Origin: CBDUXP01 sp965371225 [NCBI: uncultured bacterium]
GTDB lineage: Bacteria > Abyssobacteria > SURF-5 > CBDUXP01
NCBI GenBank assembly: GCA_965371225.1
Contig: CBDUXP010000077.1
Location: 1 to 17,807 of the forward strand
DNA length: 17,807 bases
Reading direction: 5' to 3'
The notes under the pieces were generated by a model that saw only the letters and a program-made list of their open reading frames with translations, was not told the DNA's origin and searched no databases. A program made the translations under genes and the position numbers. Numbering within the stretch: position 1 is the stretch's first letter; each line of letters opens with the position of its first letter. Positions 7,034 to 14,334 of this stretch are shown here, in pieces.

Positions 7034-7207
7034 CAACCGCTTCGTGCTGTGCAGAACGTGCGAGGCACTGCGGGTGTAGCGGAAGGCGCAAACGCACGCC
7101 AGCACTCTCCGCCCCAGCCCAACTCTGCGCCGGGAAACGTCAAAGTTACTTGGACGGCTTCTCTTGCGCGCCGCGTCCTCTGGATCGCCGGGTGTCGCGC
7201 AGGTGTC
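7034..7207. other. Intergenic region, nothing recognised
   Basis: With the Rhs fossil this makes a ~300-base gap between the 6139 gene and the acetyltransferase. Frames here give no family resemblance and no strong hairpin with a T-tract was found. Confidence 0.5.
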
Positions 7208-7705
7208 TTAGGCGGTGTTCGCCCCGGCAAGGTCAGCCCCCATGAGGACACCGAATTCCTCGAAGCCCACCCGCGCATATAGCCGACGCGCGGGACTGTC
7301 GATGTGAGTGATCAGGTACAGGCGTGCGATGCCGGCTGCGTTGGCATGCGCGACAAGCGCGTGGAGGAGTGCTGTCCCAACTCCCTGTCCGCGCCATGTT
7401 TCGCGCACAGCGATTGCAAGTTCTGGGATGGTCGGATGCACGAAACCGTCCGAGCGATTCTCTTGTGTGAACACGCGGTACATGGCTGCCCCCACCCGTG
7501 AGCCCGGGCCATCCTCCGCGATGACGGCCCCATCCCCAGCGCGGCCCCAGTCCTGTACCCATGCGGCGACCGCAGGGTTCTGGATTGCCTCCGCCAAAGG
7601 AGGGATGGACTGGGTGGGCTCAGAGTAAAAGGCTGCAAGGGCCATCTCCTGCACAAACGACACATCGGCGTGCGTCCACGTACGAACCGAGCCTTGCCAG
7701 GTCAT
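7208..7705 (-). CDS. GNAT-family N-acetyltransferase
   Basis: A 165-residue protein with the GNAT fold. Motif A, the acetyl-CoA pyrophosphate loop, is AVRETWRGQGVGTALLHAL (about 99-117) with the RGQGVGT core; motif B is SPARRLYARVGFEEFG (137-152), a common ending for small acetyltransferases. The N-terminal ~95 residues (VIAEDGPGSRVGAAMYRVF) form the first strands. Substrate unknown; relatives acetylate amino groups of small molecules, antibiotics or protein N-termini. ATG at 7705 has no strong ribosome site. Ten bases upstream in the same orientation lies the end of the IS3 orfA remnant, so its expression may depend on that element's read-through. It sits in a patch of gene debris and may have been acquired. 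Confidence 0.85.
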   Translation of the reverse strand: MTWQGSVRTWTHADVSFVQEMALAAFYSEPTQSIPPLAEAIQNPAVAAWVQDWGRAGDGAVIAEDGPGSRVGAAMYRVFTQENRSDGFVHPTIPELAIAVRETWRGQGVGTALLHALVAHANAAGIARLYLITHIDSPARRLYARVGFEEFGVLMGADLAGANTA

Positions 7706-7714
7706 GGGCCCAGT

Positions 7715-7936
7715 CTATCCAGCAACCCGAAGCCCCGCCACTTGTAGGTACATGGGCGGCGGCAGGAGGGGCGCCGACGCCGAGGCCGCGCCGAAGCCGC
7801 CATACTGCTTCTTCCAGCGATATAACGTCTGCTCGCTGATCCCCAGCTTCCGAGTTACCTCGGCCACCGGCGTCCCCGTGTCCGCTTGGCGAAGGGCAAA
7901 GGCGATCTGCTCTTCCGAGTCCCGGGTCTTCTTCAT
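7715..7936 (-). pseudogene. Truncated IS3-family transposase orfA
   Basis: From ATG at 7936, preceded by GAGG, the protein begins MKKTRDSEEQIAFALRQ and continues to the helix-turn-helix ending LGISEQTLYRWKKQYGG, the hallmark of IS3-family OrfA (IS2/IS407-like). Normally a leucine-zipper region and then OrfB (DDE catalytic domain) follow; here after YGGFG the sequence changes abruptly to an alanine/proline stretch and stops at 7715, and no OrfB is present. The frame is also open upstream to 8074 but that part lacks transposase character. Clear terminal inverted repeats were not identified. The remnant marks past insertion in the accessory patch. Confidence 0.7.
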
Positions 7937-8107
7937 CGCATCCTCACTGACTGAGGACAGCAGTCTAGGGGCCGGATCACTCACTTCCGGGGTGGCCCAG
8001 CTTTCCGGGAGGGCGTCCGGGGGGAGCCGGAGCGTAGCGGAGTCATCCCAATAAGCCCAGGCTCTCTGAATCACTCCTGGCGCTCCGCGAAACCGGTACT
8101 ACCCCTC
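7937..8107. other. Intergenic region upstream of IS remnant
   Basis: About 170 bases between the orfA start and the promoter of the 8177 gene. It probably contains the left end of the degraded insertion sequence, but no repeat pair could be defined. Confidence 0.35.
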
Positions 8108-8137
8108 TTGACATCATCATAAGATGCATTTCATGAT
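8108..8137 (+). promoter_or_regulatory. Sigma70-type promoter for the lipoprotein-hydrolase operon
   Basis: A perfect -35 TTGACA (8108-8113) is followed after 18 bases by CATGAT (8132-8137), which matches the -10 consensus at 4 of 6. This places a start site near 8144, giving a leader of about 33 bases to the ATG at 8177 and supporting that start over the in-frame ATG at 8150, which would leave almost no leader. Confidence 0.55.
8116..8137. promoter_or_regulatory. 22-bp imperfect palindrome over promoter spacer (candidate operator)
   Basis: Left arm ATCATAAGATG pairs with the right half at 9 of 11 positions, centred on the GC at 8126-8127. It fills the spacer and -10 of the promoter, the usual place for a repressor site. 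Its left arm shares ATCATAAG with the palindrome at 5796-5823. No regulator gene is adjacent. Confidence 0.4.
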
Positions 8138-8163
8138 TATCCGCTCAGGATGATCAACCTGAT

Positions 8164-8169
8164 GGAGGG
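8164..8169 (+). promoter_or_regulatory. Ribosome binding site deciding the 8177 start
   Basis: GGAGGG lies 7 bases before ATG 8177, whereas the in-frame ATG at 8150 has no such site. Confidence 0.7.
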
Positions 8170-8176
8170 TAGGACA

Positions 8177-8851
8177 ATGGCGGTAGTCAGGCACTGCTTC
8201 GCTTGGATGCAGGATGCAATGCAGAATCGTCCCATTCACGTCGGGGCAGTGCTCTGCCTTTCGGTCGGCTGTGCGACATCTCCGGCACTGCCAACGTCCA
8301 CGAGCACCGCCGAGGCATCTGCGGCGCAGGTTGATATGGATGTCCGCCGCGCAAATCGCGAGCGACGTGACGCCGACCGGGCCGCCGCGCTGTCGCAACC
8401 GGAAAATCAGCGGCGAATGGACCGCTTGAGGGGATACCAGATCGGGTCGCTGTCGGAAGCGGCATTCTGGGCAGACGGCTGGGACGCGCGCGATCCGCTC
8501 ATCGGCACACTGGGCGTGATTGCCCTGCGGACCCGGTCCGCCCCTGCGCCCGAGGCGAGGTACACGCTTGGTGTTCTATCACAGGGGGACGTGGGAATCG
8601 CGCAGAACCAAACGGGTTCCGATTTGCGGCTATTCTTGCGTACAGTTGCCGATGATCGGCAGGCACTGCTGAATGCAACGCGGGCCGGGGAGACCCTTGA
8701 CATCATGCAAATTCCCCTGCCCCTGCGATACCGTGTGACGCAAGGCGACAATGGCACGACCTGGGAGTCAGCTTCGAACGACATCCCGCTTTTCGCCGTC
8801 ACGTTTGTTGGTGGGGTCTTGGCCCGCCTTGAGGACCTTCCGGTTCAGTGA
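8177..8851 (+). CDS. Putative lipoprotein of unknown function
   Basis: A 224-residue protein I do not recognise. The N-terminus has a hydrophobic stretch ending in VLCLSVGCATSPALP, so Cys31 may be the lipidated residue, although serine rather than leucine or valine at -3 is atypical. After a charged arginine-rich segment (RRANRERRDADRAA, ~55-68) comes a probably beta-rich C-terminal domain: FWADGWDARDPLIGTLGVIA, LFLRTVADDRQALLNAT, and LRYRVTQGDNGTTWE. It shares a four-base overlap (GTGA) with the downstream hydrolase, so the two proteins are made together and may act together in the envelope. Base composition at third positions looks less GC-extreme than in the catabolic operon. Confidence 0.7.
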   Translation: MAVVRHCFAWMQDAMQNRPIHVGAVLCLSVGCATSPALPTSTSTAEASAAQVDMDVRRANRERRDADRAAALSQPENQRRMDRLRGYQIGSLSEAAFWADGWDARDPLIGTLGVIALRTRSAPAPEARYTLGVLSQGDVGIAQNQTGSDLRLFLRTVADDRQALLNATRAGETLDIMQIPLPLRYRVTQGDNGTTWESASNDIPLFAVTFVGGVLARLEDLPVQ

Positions 8852-9849
8852 GCGCCCTAACTATGGTCAACGAGACCTCTTGGAATGTGCAAGGCAGAAT
8901 CAGGCGCTTCCGAATTCAAGTCTTTGTCGCCGTTTGTGTGACACTTGGCGCGGCGGCATGTGCAACCACCAACGAGGTGGTGGCGACCAAGCCTCATGCC
9001 GATATCGGGGCGTTTGTGATTGCGGGCGGCGTGAACACGTACTACGAACGTGCTGGCAACGGGGAACAGGCCGTGATCTTGATTCACGGTTTGGCCTCCT
9101 CAACGTACTCGTACCGAAACACGATCTATCCGCTCGCCCAATACCACTCGGTCTATGCGCTAGACCTGAAGGGATTCGGCGCGTCGGACAAGCCACAGAA
9201 GGGGTACGCCCTGAACGACCTGCGTGACCAAGTCCTCGGGTTCATGGATGCGCTCGGAATTCCGTCAGCTGTCCTTGTGGGCAACTCTATGGGGGGGACA
9301 GTCGCCATGCGCGTGGCGCTCATGCATCCCGAACGCGTCGATGGTCTGGTGCTGATCGATTCCGCGGGGTTCTTGCACTACGAAGACACGCCCCGCGCAG
9401 TAAGGCGAGTGCTCAATAGGAAGGTGTTCGTCGCCTTTATGATGACTCATGGGCCGCTGCGGCAGCCACGAGACCGCCTTGCGATTCGGGCGTTTCTCGG
9501 GCGTGTGTATCACAATCCGGAGTACGTCACGCGCGAGGCCGTCAACGCCTACTACAAGCCCCTGCGATCCAAGGGAGGCAATAACGGAGTCCTTGCCCGC
9601 GCCCGCGCAACGGACTGGGGCGATATTGCGGCGCGCATTCCCGAGATTACGGTGCCAACGCTGGTGCTGTGGGGCAGGGAGGACCGGGTGCTCCCCGTGG
9701 AACACGCGGAACGTTTCCGCGAGGCGCTCCCGCACGCGACCGTGAGGATCTATCCCAAGTGCGGGCACCATCCGCAGACGGAATGCGCGGATCGGGTGAA
9801 CCGCGATCTGCTCGCCTTTCTCAAGTCGCTGCCGCGCGCCACGATGTAG
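8848..9849 (+). CDS. Membrane-anchored alpha/beta hydrolase (lipase/esterase-like)
   Basis: A 333-residue alpha/beta hydrolase. The oxyanion motif is ILIHGLASSTYSYRNTIYP (His80, Gly81), the nucleophile elbow VGNSMGG has Ser147, the acid is Asp279 in WGREDRVLP, and the base is His307 in CGHHPQTE, completing the triad. A cap region spans about 175-260. The first ~40 residues hold a hydrophobic stretch ending AVCVTLGAAACATT, a signal peptide with a possible lipobox cysteine (Cys38), so the enzyme is likely exported and anchored. Reaction: hydrolysis of an ester, lactone or related bond; substrate unknown. GTG at 8848 overlaps the preceding stop; an ATG at 8863 is an alternative start. The coupled start implies one transcript with the upstream lipoprotein. 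Confidence 0.88.
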   Translation: MSALTMVNETSWNVQGRIRRFRIQVFVAVCVTLGAAACATTNEVVATKPHADIGAFVIAGGVNTYYERAGNGEQAVILIHGLASSTYSYRNTIYPLAQYHSVYALDLKGFGASDKPQKGYALNDLRDQVLGFMDALGIPSAVLVGNSMGGTVAMRVALMHPERVDGLVLIDSAGFLHYEDTPRAVRRVLNRKVFVAFMMTHGPLRQPRDRLAIRAFLGRVYHNPEYVTREAVNAYYKPLRSKGGNNGVLARARATDWGDIAARIPEITVPTLVLWGREDRVLPVEHAERFREALPHATVRIYPKCGHHPQTECADRVNRDLLAFLKSLPRATM

Positions 9850-9898
9850 CCTCGCGCGTGGGCCTTCTTGAGCCCCTTGCGGCAGTTTCAGTATCCGC

Positions 9899-11422
9899 CT
9901 ACTCGGCTGCGGTTACGGTCGTGGCACCGAGGTCTTCAATTAAACGGCGAAACTCGCGGGACTCCCAGAGGAGGCGGCGCGATGCGCCCCTGAGCAGGTC
10001 GACTGCTTCCGGGCGAAGAGCCAGGCTTGTCGGAACCATTGGCACACTCCGCGGTATCAGACCTAAAAGTTCTTCCGAGATTGGGTGAGGTCGCGGGTCA
10101 GTCCGGTCTCTCTCGTAACCTGCCTGCCGCTCTTCCTGCAGCGCGGCGAGGTTGACCTCCACCACGTAGACATCGAGATCGAGCCACCGGGGGTCTTGTC
10201 GCAATTCGTCAGCCCAGCGCTTGAGACTGAATTCCAGGAGATCAACCGTCTCGAACGCGTACCGGTTCAACATAAACCCACTTAAGGCACCAAGCGTCGC
10301 GATCATTCCCGGCGGGGCAGCACGCCGCCCCCATTGCTTCATTTGCGGTTGCTGCGCATTCACTACCACCACGACGAGTTTCTTGACCTGCTCCAATCCC
10401 AATCCCTCTGCTCGTTCCCGGATGCCGCCCGCGATCGTGGCGATATCCAGCGGCCCCCGTACGCCCAGGTTATCCGCAATGCCCCCGTCCATGAGGTGGA
10501 TGTACGGTTGCTCTGTTGCATCCAGGTACTCACTTCTTTCCAACGTTGTATAGAAGCGGCGACGAGACAGATTCTCCTCCTGCAAGGTCGTGCGGACGAG
10601 GTCGGCCGCCCAGGACTCGCACTGTCCGGTGTAGTTCTGGATCGTTATCGGTGTGAAGGCTCCGGGAAAGGCGGACGAAGCCGCGACCGCGCGTGCGACG
10701 GAGAACGCGCCGAGGTCCGCACAAATGAGCTCGAACTGCCCCGGTACGAAGCTGAACAGTGCCCCGGTGGTGATGTCCGTCGCCTGAATCTGGATGAACG
10801 GCCCACCATTCGCCCAGATGTCTTCGAACGTTGCCCCGTTGAACAAGATTTGATCGTAGTAGGCCGCCGCCAGATCACCCCGACCCCACCATCGCGATCG
10901 AAGCCGGACCCAGTGCCGTGGGAACAGCAGCATTCGCCGGATGAGCGCGCCCTGTACGTTTGCTTTAAGGAATTTCGCTTCGAAATCTTCGAAAATGCGA
11001 TCGCCGTAGAGACCGTAGTACGCGGCCGTGAAGCTCCCACCGGACACAGCGGAGATGGCGTCCACCTCATCGACAAGCCGGCGCGGTCCGGTGGGCGTAG
11101 GCATTTCAATGCGCGCAAGCTCTTCCAGGACTCCGTAGGAGAGTGCGGCCGCCCGTGTGCCCCCACCGGAAAAGGTCAAGAGCAGATGCAGCTCTGGCGA
11201 ACGGGCCGTTACACTCTCTCGGGTTCGGGCCAGAAGCGCCGCCTCAGCGCCGCGTTCTAATCGTTGTGTCGGAGGATAGTGGGCGCAGCCGATGGCAGCG
11301 AGGGCGATTGGGAGTACCACGGTGAGTCGCAGCCGGAACCGCTTGAAGATCGAAGTGGTGTAGGACCGCGGGCACCGCACCACGCCGCAGTTCTGAAGTG
11401 GGCCAGCATGAAATGCGGACAT
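9899..11422 (-). CDS. Patatin-like phospholipase, probable lipoprotein
   Basis: A 507-residue protein. The patatin domain has the oxyanion motif LTFSGGGTRAAALSYGVL (82-99), the nucleophile motif ISAVSGGSF with Ser127, and DGGIADNLGV with Asp312 (the second member of the Ser-Asp dyad). The region after ~345 is the variable C-terminal part. The N-terminus has a basic stretch then LTVVLPIALAAIGCAH, a signal peptide whose Cys46 may be lipidated. The n-region is unusually long and the ATG at 11422 has a weak ribosome site, so a later start is possible. Function: acyl hydrolysis of phospholipids or other lipids in the periplasm or outer membrane. It starts 6 bases after the preceding gene's stop, so it is the last gene of the minus-strand operon beginning at 13990, and converges on the alpha/beta hydrolase. 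Confidence 0.88.
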   Translation of the reverse strand: MSAFHAGPLQNCGVVRCPRSYTTSIFKRFRLRLTVVLPIALAAIGCAHYPPTQRLERGAEAALLARTRESVTARSPELHLLLTFSGGGTRAAALSYGVLEELARIEMPTPTGPRRLVDEVDAISAVSGGSFTAAYYGLYGDRIFEDFEAKFLKANVQGALIRRMLLFPRHWVRLRSRWWGRGDLAAAYYDQILFNGATFEDIWANGGPFIQIQATDITTGALFSFVPGQFELICADLGAFSVARAVAASSAFPGAFTPITIQNYTGQCESWAADLVRTTLQEENLSRRRFYTTLERSEYLDATEQPYIHLMDGGIADNLGVRGPLDIATIAGGIRERAEGLGLEQVKKLVVVVVNAQQPQMKQWGRRAAPPGMIATLGALSGFMLNRYAFETVDLLEFSLKRWADELRQDPRWLDLDVYVVEVNLAALQEERQAGYERDRTDPRPHPISEELLGLIPRSVPMVPTSLALRPEAVDLLRGASRRLLWESREFRRLIEDLGATTVTAAE

Positions 11423-11428
11423 TCCAAC

Positions 11429-12259
11429 TTAAGGGGGCGTAACGACGACGTAGGTAACCTGGCCTTGGTACGACACCTGTTGATAGTAGACGCCGTTGGA
11501 GACGTAGTAGGTCGTACCAGTCACAACAACAACCGTGGACGTGTACGGCAGTGCGGCGAACCTGGCTGCTGTGTACAGGAACCCAATTCCGGCAACCCAG
11601 TGGGCCGCGTGATGCCCGTGGTGGAAGTAGTTGTCCTCGTAGAAGTCCTGCCAATCCTCGCGCGCGTGATGGCGGTTCGCCCAGTGCTCGTCTTGCCGAT
11701 CTGAGATGTAATCCTGACGGTCCTGCTGGCGGTCCTTCAGCCCGTCCTCGCGGTCGTCTCGATGGTCCGTGCGATCGCCTTGCCGATCCCCGCGTTGGTC
11801 CGTCCGGTCAGACTGCCGATCCCCGCGTTGGTCGCCCCGGGCCGTCCGCTGATCCGTCCGCCGCGGCTCCCGGTCTCGAAGCGTGCCGGACTGTTGATAC
11901 CGACCACCCGCCGTCCGTCCGCCGTAGTTCTCGCGGCCGCCCGTGCGGCGGTTTCCTGTGCCGTAAGAATCGCGGCGGTCCCCGGAACGCTGGGAGGAGC
12001 GGCTGCGGTTGCCGCTGTTCCACGAGCCGGACCGGGCCGGGCTGCTCCGGGAGTAGCTCTGTCGCGTATTCCCGCGGCTGCCGGATGACCGTGACGAGCC
12101 CCCGCCCGACCGCGACGCGCTCGAACGCCCGCCGCCGCTGCGACTGCCGCCGCCTCGGCGCTGTGCCCAGGCCACGTCAGACACTAATACGAGGGCGAGG
12201 CAGGTCAACAGACCGGCGCGCACCCAGCCACGATATTGCCTGAACGGAAAGCGGCTCAT
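11429..12259 (-). CDS. Secreted low-complexity RG/QRGDR-rich protein (DUF6515-like C-terminus)
   Basis: A 276-residue protein. Residues 1-33 form a signal peptide with cleavage expected after VAWA. Residues 34-100 are a Ser/Gly/Arg-rich unstructured segment, 104-190 is rich in Arg, Asp and Gln, including an 11-residue repeat (DQRGDRQSDRT / DQRGDRQGDRT, about 143-164), and 195-225 is His/Trp/Asp-rich. The C-terminal ~60 residues are beta-prone and tyrosine-rich (GTTYYVSNGVYYQQVSYQGQ), like the ends of proteins annotated DUF6515; I am not certain of that number. The composition suggests a polyanion-, metal- or surface-binding role outside the inner membrane. Its ATG overlaps the stop of the DUF2092 gene (ATGA), giving translational coupling. 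Confidence 0.75.
   Translation of the reverse strand: MSRFPFRQYRGWVRAGLLTCLALVLVSDVAWAQRRGGGSRSGGGRSSASRSGGGSSRSSGSRGNTRQSYSRSSPARSGSWNSGNRSRSSQRSGDRRDSYGTGNRRTGGRENYGGRTAGGRYQQSGTLRDREPRRTDQRTARGDQRGDRQSDRTDQRGDRQGDRTDHRDDREDGLKDRQQDRQDYISDRQDEHWANRHHAREDWQDFYEDNYFHHGHHAAHWVAGIGFLYTAARFAALPYTSTVVVVTGTTYYVSNGVYYQQVSYQGQVTYVVVTPP
11781..11833 (-). repeat. Tandem 33-bp repeat unit inside the low-complexity gene
   Basis: A 20-base segment beginning TGCCGATCCCC occurs at 11781-11800 and again at 11814-11833, a 33-base (11-codon) period. It encodes the repeated DQRGDRQ(S/G)DRT peptide on the minus strand. Such near-identical DNA copies can expand or contract, so the repeat number may vary between strains. 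Confidence 0.7.
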
Positions 12260-13107
12260 GATGAGGCCTCGCTGCTGGCGGGCCCCGGTTGCTGCGGTAG
12301 TTGCAACACCTGAATCTCGGCGGCGTCGTCCGGTGGTACAAAGTGGAACGTGTCTTCCCCGAATTTCGGCTCAAGATTCCAGTTGCTGAATTGGGCGGAG
12401 AACCGCGGGTTGCCCGGGTGGGTCTTATACATGATGACGAGTCGCTGGAGCAGCGGGGCATCGCCGGCAGCGATCCACAGTTGCGCGTCGACCCGTTGAT
12501 TGCTGATCGCGACGTGGTCGCAGAGCACATCGCCCACCCAGTGACGGCCCACGACGTGCCCGGACTCCACTTGCGGCAGCACCGCGGCGCGCCCGTCGGG
12601 ATGCAGCAGGTCGGCCAGGGGCATCTCGACACCAAACTCAGCCTCCAGGAAGGCAATCGTGCCTTCGATAGTGTCCGGCGCTGCGAGCCGCCCGTAGGCA
12701 TTGTCATCCGGATACCAGAACGCGACTGATGTACCGTCGTACTGGACCGTGCGCTGTGCGCCGTCATCCCGCTCGACGTCCACCGCCAGCCTGTTCGGTC
12801 GCTGGACTGCCACACGCTGCCATCGGCCGAACTGCACCATGGCGCCCGACGCTTGCCGCGCGTCGTATGTGACATTGGCCTCGACTTCGAAGGCCGGCGT
12901 ACCGCTCAGAAAGTCGGCCATGCGGCCGACGATGGCCACCACCTCAGGCTCGATGGACGGCGCGCTGGCAGGCGCGTCTTGGGCGCGTGCGGCGGGCGGG
13001 GCCGCGGTCACGCAGAGGGAGGCAACGGCTGCGACACCGAGCCGGCGCACGTAAAGGAGAGTGTCGTACGTATTCCAGGACTGGATCTGTTGCATTGCGA
13101 ACCTCAT
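12256..13107 (-). CDS. DUF2092 family periplasmic protein
   Basis: A 283-residue protein with signal peptide (1-42, ending PPAARAQ). The rest matches DUF2092: helix PEVVAIVGRMADFLSGTPAF (~54-73), the beta segments FGRWQRVAVQRPNRLAVDVE and VQYDGTSVAFWYPDDNAYG, and the C-terminal hallmark LVIMYKTHPGNPRFSAQFSN with the following WNLEPKFGEDTFHFVPPDDA. The fold is expected to be LolA/LppX-like antiparallel sheet, in which case it could bind lipid in the periplasm; that is inference. The start chosen is ATG 13107; ATG 13095 has a slightly better GAGG spacing and is equally possible. A longer open frame to 13233 overlaps the upstream gene and is rejected. Between the barrel gene (52-base gap) and the low-complexity gene (ATGA overlap). 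Confidence 0.85.
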   Translation of the reverse strand: MRFAMQQIQSWNTYDTLLYVRRLGVAAVASLCVTAAPPAARAQDAPASAPSIEPEVVAIVGRMADFLSGTPAFEVEANVTYDARQASGAMVQFGRWQRVAVQRPNRLAVDVERDDGAQRTVQYDGTSVAFWYPDDNAYGRLAAPDTIEGTIAFLEAEFGVEMPLADLLHPDGRAAVLPQVESGHVVGRHWVGDVLCDHVAISNQRVDAQLWIAAGDAPLLQRLVIMYKTHPGNPRFSAQFSNWNLEPKFGEDTFHFVPPDDAAEIQVLQLPQQPGPASSEASS

Positions 13108-13159
13108 TGGGTCACCGAGATCGCGACATGGAAAGGGTGTCTGCCCGGGGGAAGTGGGC

Positions 13160-13990
13160 CTAGAAGCGGTAGGACAGGCCGACGATGGGGCCGCGCATCT
13201 GGATGTGAGTTTTGGAGTCGTCCACGTCCACATCCAGCACCCGGTAGCCTCCGTGCAGCGACCACGTGTCGTTGAGCTGGTAACTGAGAAGCCCCTGCAC
13301 CAACCAGGTCAGCTCCGGCGCTTCACCGATGCCAAACGCCCCTATGTCCCCATGGGCACTCAGCGTGAGCGTGTCCGACAGGTCAATGCCCGCGCGGGCC
13401 CCGACGTTCGGTTCCACCCACTCTTCAGTCTTGTCGAAGTCGGGCAGGTTCAGCGGATCGATGGTCGTCTTGAAGTACCAGTAACGTCCACCGCCCAGCA
13501 CGTCGGCGAACACCCGCCGGTCCGCGCCGCCGACATTCAGGTCTCGGTCGAATACCCGGTACGCAGCACCGAACTGGACGATAGCCATCTCCACTTCGGC
13601 ATCCAGGCCAAACTGCAGTCCGATGGGCCCCGGGCCACGCAGCCGGACGTCGTCCGAGGCTTGGAGGTAGGCAACGTCCACGAACAGGGTCCACGGTCCA
13701 TGCCGTGCCTCGGCATAGAGGAAGCCCCCAAAGTCCAGCACCTCGAGAATGTCTTTGAACTCCACATCGATGCCCACCGTGCGGCCGGCGACCTCCATGT
13801 CTCCGTCCACCTGAGCGAACCATCCATACGGCGCGATCTCGAACTCCCAGCCATCGAGGTCCGCCCACTCGCCGGCATCGTCACCCGGAGGTGACTCGAT
13901 AGCATCTTGTTGTGCCACCACGGGGAACGTGATTAATCCCGCAAAAACAAATGCGGTCACCAAAGACACTACGAATCGGTGTGGCTCCAT
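13160..13990 (-). CDS. Outer-membrane beta-barrel protein
   Basis: A 276-residue protein with signal peptide MEPHRFVVSLVTAFVFAGLI up to about Ala27 (VVAQQ). After an acidic linker the mature part alternates amphipathic strands and turns: WEFEIAPYGWFAQVDGDMEV, IDVEFKDILEVLDFGGFLYA, then GPWTLFVDVAYLQASDD, and ends GLSYRF with the C-terminal phenylalanine typical of BAM-dependent barrels. It resembles a widespread family of 8-12-stranded barrels with the 'FSDIL..LDF' segment; the role is unknown (pore, adhesin or structural). The ATG at 13990 is decided by the strong ribosome site GGAGGAGGGG (14002-13993); an upstream extension to 14122 is rejected. First gene of the four-gene envelope operon, with a palindrome 20 bases upstream. 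Confidence 0.85.
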   Translation of the reverse strand: MEPHRFVVSLVTAFVFAGLITFPVVAQQDAIESPPGDDAGEWADLDGWEFEIAPYGWFAQVDGDMEVAGRTVGIDVEFKDILEVLDFGGFLYAEARHGPWTLFVDVAYLQASDDVRLRGPGPIGLQFGLDAEVEMAIVQFGAAYRVFDRDLNVGGADRRVFADVLGGGRYWYFKTTIDPLNLPDFDKTEEWVEPNVGARAGIDLSDTLTLSAHGDIGAFGIGEAPELTWLVQGLLSYQLNDTWSLHGGYRVLDVDVDDSKTHIQMRGPIVGLSYRF

Positions 13991-13992
13991 GT

Positions 13993-14002
13993 CCCCTCCT
14001 CC
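13993..14002 (-). promoter_or_regulatory. Ribosome binding site of the barrel gene
   Basis: GGAGGAGGGG on the minus strand, two bases before ATG if measured to its end but with the core GGAGG well spaced. It fixes the start at 13990 over upstream in-frame starts. Confidence 0.65.
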
Positions 14003-14009
14003 ACACGTA

Positions 14010-14026
14010 GTCTGGATTGTCCAGAC
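14010..14026. promoter_or_regulatory. Perfect 17-bp palindrome upstream of the barrel operon
   Basis: GTCTGGA-TTG-TCCAGAC: 7-base arms match exactly around a 3-base centre. It lies 20 bases upstream of ATG 13990, immediately beyond the ribosome site. It could be an operator on the promoter or a stable hairpin in the 5' leader. Function is inferred from symmetry and place. Confidence 0.45.
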
Positions 14027-14334
14027 CTGCTCGGCTCCCCCAACCGTCGCCTCACAATCTATCACACGGTCCAATACAATGTGCGCCGGAGTGGAGGGGG
14101 CAGGCGAGGTTTCTCGACGCATTCCCGCGTGACCGTCTCATGGTCTCGTCTTCACCGTGACGGACAGGTGCGTAGCGCCGTCGTCGGCAAGTCTAAGCCT
14201 GCACCGCTCCACGGTGGGCAGAATGCCGGTCTCCTCCAGCGAATATACGGGATCGACCTAGCGATCGTGGAAACCGGATGAAACAGTAAACGTCGCGTGA
14301 ACGGTGAAGACACGCGCATGGCAGGAGGGGACCA
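14027..14334. other. Divergent regulatory region of the two envelope operons
   Basis: About 310 bases without a gene, separating the minus-strand barrel operon and the plus-strand DUF3604 pair. No strong -35/-10 pair was found by eye. It contains an 11-base inverted repeat, GTCTTCACCGT at 14148-14158 and its complement ACGGTGAAGAC at 14301-14311, the second copy 24-34 bases before the DUF3604 start. Both operons' control elements must lie here. Confidence 0.55.

Noticed and set aside
9850-9898. Terminator between the convergent hydrolase and patatin genes
   Set aside because: No clear stem with a T-tract was seen in these 49 bases.
13108-13233. Upstream extension of the DUF2092 gene
   Set aside because: It overlaps the barrel gene and would place the signal peptide internally.
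13991-14122. Upstream extension of the barrel gene
   Set aside because: The signal peptide begins at 13990 directly after a strong ribosome site.
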